DNA of 46,417 bases from an uncultured Bacteroidales bacterium (lineage in GTDB: Bacteria > Bacteroidota > Bacteroidia > Bacteroidales > FEN-979), in NCBI GenBank assembly GCA_903926565.1, contig CAIYJU010000067.1, positions 1 to 46,417 of the forward strand, written 5' to 3'. The translations under genes and the position numbers were made by a program. Shown here one piece after another: positions 15,506 to 22,577 of the stretch. Position 1 is the first letter of the stretch. Every line of letters starts with the position of its first letter. Below the pieces are notes generated by a model. The model was given only the letters and a program-made list of their open reading frames with translations, ran no database searches and was not told the DNA's origin.

Positions 15506-16846
15506 TCAGATTACATCCGTCCCCTTCTTAATCAACCATAAACTACCGATTCGTGTATGAAATTCATCATGCGGCAGGGTTGTTTTCATGACAGAATTAA
15601 AAAAATTATACTTCCGGTAATCCCGGTCAATTATTTGATCTTCAACCTGTTTATGATACACGGTACCCGGCATTGGGGTCAGGACGGTATACCCTGCATA
15701 AACCACACGGTTGCGGTCGGCATATTCGGCAAGTGCATCAAAATCTTTCACGTCGTAATCCGGCGGAACCACATAATTTCCCCTTACCATGATTCCGTTT
15801 TTTTCAAAGACCTTTACAGCCTCCTGGTTATCGATTGCAGGAGAACTTTTATGATATTTCTTAAGTTCCTCATCACGAAAAGATTCGAAGCCGCAAATAA
15901 CGACCTTTAAACCGCCCCTGGCAAGCTTTTCGATGATATCAGGCCTGGTTGCAGCTACATCTGCCCGGATATCCATGACGATGGTTTTATGAATACCCTC
16001 CTCTTCCATCCTCCTGAACAACCGGAGCATAAACTCTTCATCCACCACTGTATTCGCATCAGCAAAGCGCACCACAGGGTATTCATCAATGCTTTTCAGC
16101 TCAGTGATGAGACTTTCGACGGAGCGTTGGTAATATTTTCCTTTAAACTGGCTCCAGATTGAGCAGAAAGTGCATTTATACGGACAGCCCAATGATGTAA
16201 AGAGATAGGTACTCGGAAACGGGCTGTTTCCAACTTTATAGGTATCGATCCAACGCTTCAGGTGACTTCGGTCAGGCATCAGGTAATCTGCACCTGCTAT
16301 GTCCCATGCAGAAGGATTCCCTTTTGTTCTTCTTAAGCCAAAAGCACCATTGATGAGAATTCCGGGTATGGACTCATAAGAACCTCCCGCCTCCTTCACC
16401 CTGACAACTTCCCGGAAAATATTCGGGCATTGACCGGGAATAACGATATTAAATGCAGGGTCGGTAAAGTCATTCGGGCACAAAGTTGCATGCAGTCCAC
16501 CAGCAACAGTCAATATCAGTGGATTGAATTGTTTTACAACCCGGCAAATTTCGACACAAAAATCAAATTCAGAGGTGATGGCAGTCACACCGACAATATC
16601 GGGCTGGTACTTTTCAAGAAGCAAGGCTAAGAGTTCTCCCAGCACAGGTGTTTCAGGAATCAGGTCGTATTCCCCTTTGGTATCAAACACTGTCACATCA
16701 TGATCTTTAACCGAGGCAGCGATGGTCAGCAGTCCCAAAGGCGGCCCAATCAACTTTTTATGGATGAACCTTTTTGCCTCTTCAGGAGCAAACTTCAGTA
16801 TATTGTTCTCCGGAGACCGGGGCGGATTGATCAGGAGTATTTTCAT
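15506..16846 (-). CDS. B12-binding-type radical SAM enzyme (minus strand, 446 aa)
   Basis: The N-terminal cobalamin-binding-type domain begins 'MKILLINPPRSPENN' and contains 'IGPPLGLLTIAASV', 'DIVGVTAITSEFD' and 'LTVAGGLHATL', all typical of B12-dependent radical SAM proteins. The cluster-binding motif is C221-P-Y-K-C225-T-F-C228. The C-terminal part keeps 'CGFESFRDEELKKYHKSS' and 'YTVLTPMPGT'. It is the first gene of the two-gene minus-strand operon. A TAAATTTG box on the minus strand (16851-16858) lies only a few bases from the ATG, which would give a nearly leaderless message if used. Methyl transfer or C-C/C-H chemistry on the cluster's acyl chain is likely, but the exact reaction is not visible. 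Confidence 0.85.
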   Translation of the reverse strand: MKILLINPPRSPENNILKFAPEEAKRFIHKKLIGPPLGLLTIAASVKDHDVTVFDTKGEYDLIPETPVLGELLALLLEKYQPDIVGVTAITSEFDFCVEICRVVKQFNPLILTVAGGLHATLCPNDFTDPAFNIVIPGQCPNIFREVVRVKEAGGSYESIPGILINGAFGLRRTKGNPSAWDIAGADYLMPDRSHLKRWIDTYKVGNSPFPSTYLFTSLGCPYKCTFCSIWSQFKGKYYQRSVESLITELKSIDEYPVVRFADANTVVDEEFMLRLFRRMEEEGIHKTIVMDIRADVAATRPDIIEKLARGGLKVVICGFESFRDEELKKYHKSSPAIDNQEAVKVFEKNGIMVRGNYVVPPDYDVKDFDALAEYADRNRVVYAGYTVLTPMPGTVYHKQVEDQIIDRDYRKYNFFNSVMKTTLPHDEFHTRIGSLWLIKKGTDVI

Positions 16847-16884
16847 TGGGCAAATTTAATTAAATCTGCTTAACGGGGGTGATG

Positions 16885-16998
16885 GACCCTGACAGGGTGG
16901 TAGTCCCTGACGGGGTGATAGACCCTGACGGGGTGGCAGTCCCTGACGGGGTGATAGACCCTGACGGGGTGATAGACCCTGACGGGGTGGTAGACCCA
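16885..16998. repeat. 18-bp tandem repeat, about 6.3 copies
   Basis: Units of the form G(A/T)CCCTGACGGGGTG(A/G)(T/C)A lie head to tail at 16885, 16903, 16921, 16939, 16957 and 16975, with a partial copy at 16993. The first unit has CCCTGACAGGG, a near-palindrome; the others have one change. The period is a multiple of three, so a frame stays open and would encode D/V-P-D-G-V-x repeats. It sits between divergent genes (radical SAM on minus, glycosyltransferase on plus). I read it as an intergenic variable-number repeat, not as protein. Confidence 0.85.
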
Positions 16999-17034
16999 TT
17001 GCAAATCATCACCGGAAATGTCGCTGAATTGTCC

Positions 17035-17042
17035 TACTTTTG
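17035..17042 (+). promoter_or_regulatory. -7 element that favours the downstream glycosyltransferase start
   Basis: TACTTTTG matches TAnnTTTG. The predicted start near 17049 gives a leader of about 28 nt to ATG 17077 and lies downstream of the repeat-derived start at 16882. This supports 17077 as the start. No good TTTG partner box is visible. Confidence 0.4.
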
Positions 17043-17076
17043 TTCTGAAATCAGATCTGCATATTGTACATATCCT

Positions 17077-18255
17077 ATGCTTGAATTACCATCATTGCAA
17101 CAAAAATTCAACGACCTCAAATGTTGCATCATCATACCAACCTATAACAACGATCACGCACTTGAAGATGTCATCAGTGGAATTCTGAAATACACTGGTG
17201 ATGTAATTGTGGTAAATGACGGGTCAACTGACCAAACCAATGCAATACTTCAACGGTTTCCTGAAATTCAAACGATCAGCATACCTGTAAACACAGGCAA
17301 AGGCTGGGCTTTGAGGCAGGGATTTAAGGCTGCAGTCAAATCGGGATACTGGTATGCCATCACGATAGACAGCGATGGCCAGCATTTCGCAGAAGATCTG
17401 CCTTTATTCCTGGAAATGATTGAAAACAACCCGGATGCCATGATCCTTGGCGCCCGGAATATGTCGCAGGAAGAGGTACCGGGAACCAGCAGTTTCGGAC
17501 ACAAATTTTCTATCTTCTGGTTTAAAATTGAAACCGGGCTGAAGGTGTTGGATGTTCAGACAGGCTATCGTCTTTATCCACTTAATAAGGTAAAGGAAAT
17601 CAAATATGTATGCTCGAGAAAATATGAGTATGAAGTTGAAATTTTAGTCAGGCTGGCCTGGCGGGATGTCAAGGTTCTTTCTGTACCGGTCAAAGTTTAT
17701 TATGCACCCAGGGAAACCCGCGTATCTCATTTCAGAAAATTCAGGGATTTTACCCGTGTAAGTATCGCCAACAGCATCCTGGTATTCATGGCCCTGCTGT
17801 GGGTGCGTCCGCTAAAGTTTTTTCAGGGGCTACGGAAAAAATCTGTCCGGGAATTCTTCATGGAATATATCATAAACAGCAAGGATTCCAATGCAAAACT
17901 TGCAAAGTCCATCGCACTTGGGCTGTGCATAGGGGTAACCCCCATTTGGGGATGGCAGATCGTAACCACCATCGGCCTTGCACATCTGTTTAAACTTAAC
18001 AAATTCATCGCAGTCACAGCCTCAAACATCAGCCTGCCGCCGATGCTTCCCTTTATCATTTTCCTGAGTTACTTCATTGGCAGTTTCGCGATGGGCACAG
18101 ATGTTGCCACTATGGAATACAGCCCGGGAGCAGGTTTCCAATGGATTAAGGATAACCTTGTGCAGTACCTGCTTGGCAGTATGATACTTGGAGTATCCCT
18201 GGCCGTGGTCTTTGGTTCATTATCATACCTTCTGTTACAGTTATTCCGAAAGTAG
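17077..18255 (+). CDS. Family 2 glycosyltransferase with C-terminal DUF2062 membrane domain
   Basis: From ATG 17077 the protein is 392 residues. The first ~220 residues are a dolichol-phosphate-mannose-synthase-like GT2 domain: 'CIIIPTYNNDHALEDVI', 'VVNDGSTDQTN', and 'TIDSDGQH' with the D-x-D metal site. After 'FMALLWVRPLKFF' comes a DUF2062 region with several membrane helices ('GLCIGVTPIWGWQIV', 'LPPMLPFIIFLSY'). GT2-DUF2062 fusions occur in Bacteroidota flexirubin and aryl-polyene-type clusters. It may transfer a sugar to the lipid-like product or to a lipid carrier at the inner membrane. The frame runs upstream through the 18-bp repeats to GTG 16879/ATG 16882; this would add a D-P-D-G-V repeat peptide unlike any GT2 N-terminus, so I exclude it. 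Confidence 0.85.
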   Translation: MLELPSLQQKFNDLKCCIIIPTYNNDHALEDVISGILKYTGDVIVVNDGSTDQTNAILQRFPEIQTISIPVNTGKGWALRQGFKAAVKSGYWYAITIDSDGQHFAEDLPLFLEMIENNPDAMILGARNMSQEEVPGTSSFGHKFSIFWFKIETGLKVLDVQTGYRLYPLNKVKEIKYVCSRKYEYEVEILVRLAWRDVKVLSVPVKVYYAPRETRVSHFRKFRDFTRVSIANSILVFMALLWVRPLKFFQGLRKKSVREFFMEYIINSKDSNAKLAKSIALGLCIGVTPIWGWQIVTTIGLAHLFKLNKFIAVTASNISLPPMLPFIIFLSYFIGSFAMGTDVATMEYSPGAGFQWIKDNLVQYLLGSMILGVSLAVVFGSLSYLLLQLFRK

Positions 18256-18282
18256 TCTGCCTGAATTTTTCCAAAATATTTA

Positions 18283-18290
18283 TAACTTTG
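18283..18290 (+). promoter_or_regulatory. -7 element upstream of the third plus-strand cluster segment
   Basis: TAACTTTG matches TAnnTTTG, 27 nt after the glycosyltransferase stop. The upstream box is poor. A start near 18297 leaves a leader of about 85 nt before ATG 18382. Confidence 0.4.
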
Positions 18291-18381
18291 CCGGCCCTGA
18301 TAAAGGTCAGCATCGACAGATCTGACAAAGTTATTTCACGTTCCTGGTGACCTTTCAGCGCTTAATCATAAAAACCTGACA

Positions 18382-19653
18382 ATGAAATTCAAACTGATAT
18401 ATCCCAGGTGGGAAAAACTTGACGGACAAACCATTTTCAACCTTCCTCCTCATGGACCTGTTGTGATGGCGGCAGAAATTCCCCAAAACATCGAGATTGA
18501 TTTTACAGATGAGAACGTTGAAGAGCTTGTAATCGACGAAAGTCCTGATTTTGTTGGTATTTCAATGATGCTTACCACGCAGGTCAAACGTGGCTGGGAA
18601 ATTGCCGATCAATACAGAAAGCTTGGCAAGAAGGTTATTTTTGGCGGAATCTCCACGATGCTCCATGCTGAAGAGACGATGCTGCATGCTGATTCTGTTT
18701 TTTTGGGCGAGGTTGAAGGCCGCCTGGGTGAAGTATTCAGGGATTTCGATAAAAATGACCTGAAGAAGATTTATAACTTCATCAGCAAACCACCGGATAT
18801 GAGCCTGATCGGGCCTGCCAAACGGGATATTCTTAAGAAAGACCTTTACTACCACAAAGGTTTCCGTATGGTTGACCTCTTCCATGCTTCCCGCGGATGC
18901 ATTTACGATTGTTATCCATGTGCCGTGCGCTACCTGGGTGGCAGGGGCTTTCGCCCACGGCCCATCGACCGCGTGGTTGAAGAGTTGTCGCAGATGGACA
19001 ACAACCGGTTGTTTATTGTCGATAATTCACTTGCCCTGGATACACAATGGGAGAAAGACCTGTTCAAAGCCATGATCCCATTAAAGAAAAAATGGGTAAG
19101 CCACACCATCGAAGATAAAGATGACGTACTTGATCTTGCAGCACAGGCCGGTGCATGGTATGTATATCAGGCTGTGTTTGATACATCAGATTATATAAAG
19201 AATAGAATTAAACAGTATCATGAGTATGGCATTGCGGTTGAAGGCACTATTTTATTGGGCTTAGACAACCAGACAGAGGATGACATCAAGCGGCTGGTTG
19301 ACTTCCTGCTCGAAATCGAACTTGACCTTGCTGAGTTTACCGTACTTGCCCCCTTCCCTCATACAAAGGCATACAGTGATCTGCTGAAGCAGGGACGAAT
19401 TTTCGATACGGACTGGAATCATTACAACGCCGGCAAGGTGGTGTATCATCCAAAGCACATGTCTGCTGAAAGACTTACAGAACTCTACCAGTACGCATGG
19501 GATACCTTTTACAAAGATGAGCCGCAGAGTATGAAGATGTTCAATCTGATTAACAAAGTCGTATCACGGGAGATTGAAGATGGCACCTACACGCCGCGTC
19601 GCCGTGACATCGCTGATCTCAGCTTTGGCAAAAAAGTTCCGAAAACGGCCTGA
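18382..19653 (+). CDS. B12-binding-type radical SAM enzyme (423 aa)
   Basis: A radical SAM protein with a shortened cobalamin-binding-like N-terminus ('DFVGISMMLTTQVKRGW', 'VIFGGISTMLHAEE', 'VFLGEVEGRLGEVF'), similar in order to the 512-aa enzyme at 8481-10019. The 4Fe-4S motif is C173-I-Y-D-C177-Y-P-C180. The C-terminal part, from 'GTILLGLDNQTEDD' to the aromatic 'ELYQYAWDTFYKDEP', resembles DUF4070-type tails. It and the 8481 enzyme appear to be one subtype and the two minus-strand enzymes another. The residue following the second cysteine pair (YPCAV) is unusual but keeps CX3CX2C spacing. Reaction unknown; C-methylation or C-C bond chemistry is likely. Confidence 0.85.
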   Translation: MKFKLIYPRWEKLDGQTIFNLPPHGPVVMAAEIPQNIEIDFTDENVEELVIDESPDFVGISMMLTTQVKRGWEIADQYRKLGKKVIFGGISTMLHAEETMLHADSVFLGEVEGRLGEVFRDFDKNDLKKIYNFISKPPDMSLIGPAKRDILKKDLYYHKGFRMVDLFHASRGCIYDCYPCAVRYLGGRGFRPRPIDRVVEELSQMDNNRLFIVDNSLALDTQWEKDLFKAMIPLKKKWVSHTIEDKDDVLDLAAQAGAWYVYQAVFDTSDYIKNRIKQYHEYGIAVEGTILLGLDNQTEDDIKRLVDFLLEIELDLAEFTVLAPFPHTKAYSDLLKQGRIFDTDWNHYNAGKVVYHPKHMSAERLTELYQYAWDTFYKDEPQSMKMFNLINKVVSREIEDGTYTPRRRDIADLSFGKKVPKTA

Positions 19654-19740
19654 ATCAAAATAAGTCGACAAAATCTTAACCTTCAATTATTTACCTGTTA
19701 ACCTGCTTATCCGTTTACCAATTAACGAAACAACCAAACC

Positions 19741-20127
19741 ATGGAGACAAGTCCCGATTTTAATAAATACATGGACCACTATTTCGAATACCAGGGGCAA
19801 TGGGAAAGTCCTTCCAGATGCGGGTTGAAAGTGATTAACAGGAAGGATGGCAAAACCCTTGCCATTGCAACGGAAATTTACCGGCAAAACCCCGGAACAC
19901 CTGTAACAGAATGGTGTGCCCCATTGGCCACCAATATTATGACAAAACTAAAGTGCACTCCTGAACAGTTTATTTTCATTGAACATACACCTGATATGCA
20001 AAGTAAACTCGCATTTTATGAAGAGACATTCGACCTGGTGACATTTAACTTCCGGGATGAATCCCTTGTTGACCCCCGGTGGTCACGACTGAACCATGAG
20101 CAGGTAGATGAAATGATGGAAGCATAA
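19741..20127 (+). CDS. Conserved-looking protein of unknown function (128 aa)
   Basis: A soluble 128-residue protein with no signal peptide or membrane helix. It has a central 'TLAIATEIYRQNPGTPVTEW' segment (start and end approximate), then 'CTPEQFIFIEHTPD' and 'FDLVTFNF'. The pattern 'ATE-x-x-x-NPG-T-x-x-T' followed by 'IEH' is reminiscent of small uncharacterised proteins elsewhere that I cannot name. The gene sits between a radical SAM gene and the TonB-dependent receptor, 22 nt ahead of the latter, so it is probably part of the cluster transcript. The high cysteine/tryptophan content in the middle (WCAPL) gives no clear metal site. Function not assignable. Confidence 0.7.
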   Translation: METSPDFNKYMDHYFEYQGQWESPSRCGLKVINRKDGKTLAIATEIYRQNPGTPVTEWCAPLATNIMTKLKCTPEQFIFIEHTPDMQSKLAFYEETFDLVTFNFRDESLVDPRWSRLNHEQVDEMMEA

Positions 20128-20149
20128 ATTTTCTTCCTATATTTACCTC

Positions 20150-22540
20150 ATGATGTGTAAATATGATCATGGGTTCATTTTATCATTACCAATACTTATC
20201 TTATTCCTACTTGTCAGTCCATTAATATTTTCACAAAAAGTACTCAAATCTGTCATTCAGGGCACCGTAACTGATAACCAATCCCAGACTCCCCTATTGG
20301 GAGCAACAGTGGTTATTGTTGATTCCGACCCGATCATCGGAACAATAACTGACAGCCTGGGACACTTCAGATTGCAACCGGTAAAGATCGGGCAATATCA
20401 GCTCAAGGTCACCTACATGGGATACGCGGCCATCATCACCGATCCGCTCATGGTGGTAAGCGGAAAGGAGACCATTACCAACATATTCCTGCAGGAGGCT
20501 GCCATCAATTCAGGGGAAGTGGAAATCCGTGCCGGTTACCGGAAAAATGAAGCGATTAATAAAATGGCTACGGTGAGTGTCAGGTCATTTAGTGTGGATG
20601 AAACATTCCGTTTTGCCGGAAGTTATAACGACCCTGCCCGCATGGCTGCCAACTTTGCAGGGGTTACCAGCGGTATTGACAACCGAAATGATATCATTGT
20701 GCGCGGCAACTCTCCTACCGGGTTACAATGGCGCATTGATGACATGGAAATTCCGAACCCAAATCATTTTGCTGCAGTAGGAACAACCGGCGGCCCGGTG
20801 ACAGTATTGAACAATAACCTTGTTACCAATTCCGATTTCTTCACGGGAGCTTTTCCGGCACAATATGGAAATACGCTTGCGGGGATCTTTGACCTGAAGA
20901 TGAGAAATGGTAACGCTGAAAAGCATGAATACTGGTTCCAGGTGGGCTGGAACGGGCTGGAGTTTGGTACAGAAGGGCCATTTTCGAAAAAAAGCCGGGC
21001 CTCCTACCTGATCTCCTACAGATATTCGCCGCTTCAATTTCTGAACTGGTTTGGAATCAACACAGGAACCATTCCCAAATACCAGGATCTCAATGTCAAA
21101 ATAAACATCCCAACCCGGAAATCCGGGACCTTTACAATCACGGGTATCGGCGGCCTGAGCAGCATTGAGTTGTTTGACAGCAGGCAGCAGCAATCAAAAT
21201 GGTTGTTTCCTGACTACGGGGAAGATCTGACCAATGGGTCAAATCTGGGTGTGCTGGGGGTAACCCACCAGGTTTTTCTCAGGCAGGATCTGAAATGGAA
21301 AAGCATGCTCTACCTGGTTGCCACTTCTACAAATACACGGATCGACACCTTTTCATACGTTCAGCAAACACCTTCCCTGTGGGCCGGAGAACGATCAACA
21401 GAGATCAAGTACTCATTCTCTTCCGTACTCACGAAAAAGATTTCAAACTCAAATACGCTGAGCACCGGGTTGTACTGGGATCTGTTCCGGATGACATTTG
21501 CGGATTCCATGATGTTAAAGGGAACCTTCAAGGTAAATACAGATTCAAAGGAGAAGATGCAGATGCTCCGGGGATTTGCGCAATGGCATTATGCCGGAGG
21601 TGCCAGATTCTCATCAACAGTCGGAATATACGGATCATGGCTGACGCTGAATAACTCCTGGTCAGTTGAACCCAGGCTTGGATTCGATTGGAATATCAAC
21701 GAAAATAACACAATAAATTTTGGCGCCGGTCTTTACAGTCAGATGCAACCCAGGGTAATCTATTTCATCCTTTCTCATCTGCCTTCCGGGCAGGTAACCC
21801 AGCCCAACCTGAACCTTGGATTTACGAGAAGTGCACAAATAGCCCTGGGATACAACCATTTGCTGAACAAATACCTTCGATTTAAAACAGAACTTTACTA
21901 TCAGTACCTTTTCAGGATCCCTGTAAAAGAATCCATCCCCCAGTATGCAATCAGCAACCAGGGCCATGAATTTTTTATCGACCGGCAATTTTCAGACAGC
22001 CTGGTTAATAACGGGTACGGAGAGAACTTTGGCCTTGAATTTACCTTCGAGCGTTTTTTCAGGAAAAACTATTACTTCCTCTTGTCCGCATCTCTCTTTA
22101 ATTCAACCTACAACGGCTATGACAAAATAACCCGCAGTTCAGCATTCAATGTGAATTACGCATTGAATGCGGCCGGCGGATATGAGTTTATTATGGGTAA
22201 ACGCAAATGGGGTGTGATGTCATTCGGGCTGCGGGCAACATGGGTCGGAGGAAGCCCTTACGTCCCGTATGATGTGAATGCCACAGTTGCTGCAGGAGAA
22301 GCAACATACAACTGGAGCGAAGCATACCAGCCACGTTTTCCGGAATATAAACGGCTCGCGTTCCGCTTTGGCATCAGGCGAAACCTGCCGGGGTACAATA
22401 TTGATTTTTTCCTCGATTTGCAATATCGTACGAGCTTTACAAACATCTCATTACAAAGAATTGATCCGCAAACCGGAGAGATCAGGACCTTTTTCACCAT
22501 GGGATTTTTCCCGATGGGAACCTGGAGAATCCAATTCTAG
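20150..22540 (+). CDS. TonB-dependent outer-membrane receptor with carboxypeptidase-like N-terminal domain
   Basis: A 796-residue outer-membrane protein. It has a signal peptide (hydrophobic residues about 9-27, ending 'LIFSQ'), a CarboxypepD_reg-like beta domain ('GTVTDNQSQTPLLGATV'), a plug ('DDMEIPNPNHF', 'GGPVTVLNNNLV') and a long beta-barrel ending in the aromatic 'GTWRIQF'. Proteins of this type import or, less often, handle export of large or hydrophobic compounds with TonB energy. There is no SusD partner, which argues against a polysaccharide-uptake system. Inside a biosynthetic cluster it may move the product or a precursor, or its tail domain may localise it. The substrate cannot be read. 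Confidence 0.85.
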   Translation: MMCKYDHGFILSLPILILFLLVSPLIFSQKVLKSVIQGTVTDNQSQTPLLGATVVIVDSDPIIGTITDSLGHFRLQPVKIGQYQLKVTYMGYAAIITDPLMVVSGKETITNIFLQEAAINSGEVEIRAGYRKNEAINKMATVSVRSFSVDETFRFAGSYNDPARMAANFAGVTSGIDNRNDIIVRGNSPTGLQWRIDDMEIPNPNHFAAVGTTGGPVTVLNNNLVTNSDFFTGAFPAQYGNTLAGIFDLKMRNGNAEKHEYWFQVGWNGLEFGTEGPFSKKSRASYLISYRYSPLQFLNWFGINTGTIPKYQDLNVKINIPTRKSGTFTITGIGGLSSIELFDSRQQQSKWLFPDYGEDLTNGSNLGVLGVTHQVFLRQDLKWKSMLYLVATSTNTRIDTFSYVQQTPSLWAGERSTEIKYSFSSVLTKKISNSNTLSTGLYWDLFRMTFADSMMLKGTFKVNTDSKEKMQMLRGFAQWHYAGGARFSSTVGIYGSWLTLNNSWSVEPRLGFDWNINENNTINFGAGLYSQMQPRVIYFILSHLPSGQVTQPNLNLGFTRSAQIALGYNHLLNKYLRFKTELYYQYLFRIPVKESIPQYAISNQGHEFFIDRQFSDSLVNNGYGENFGLEFTFERFFRKNYYFLLSASLFNSTYNGYDKITRSSAFNVNYALNAAGGYEFIMGKRKWGVMSFGLRATWVGGSPYVPYDVNATVAAGEATYNWSEAYQPRFPEYKRLAFRFGIRRNLPGYNIDFFLDLQYRTSFTNISLQRIDPQTGEIRTFFTMGFFPMGTWRIQF

Positions 22541-22550
22541 ATTAATTGCG

Positions 22551-22558
22551 TATATTTG
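22551..22558 (+). promoter_or_regulatory. -7 element upstream of the FMN-barrel-like gene
   Basis: TATATTTG matches TAnnTTTG. The predicted start near 22565 gives a short leader to ATG 22578. No clear upstream box. Confidence 0.35.
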
Positions 22559-22577
22559 CAATTCCATAACTCTGAAA

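Noticed and set aside
16885..16998. CRISPR array
   Set aside because: Units are head to tail with no spacers and no cas genes.
16882..17076. N-terminal extension of the glycosyltransferase
   Set aside because: It would be translated from an 18-bp tandem repeat, has no counterpart in GT2 enzymes, and a -7 element at 17035 lies downstream of it.
8481..19653. Ladderane biosynthesis cluster
   Set aside because: Only the general mix of radical SAM and FAS-type genes is similar. I cannot show orthology, and a sulfotransferase, BtrH and GT2-DUF2062 are not part of what I recall for that pathway.
20150..22540. SusC/SusD polysaccharide utilisation locus
   Set aside because: No SusD-like lipoprotein, glycoside hydrolase or sensor lies nearby.
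22278..22577. Long N-terminal extension of the FMN-barrel-like protein
   Set aside because: It lies inside the 3' end of the TonB-dependent receptor in another frame; ATG 22578 follows a -7 element and starts the conserved part.
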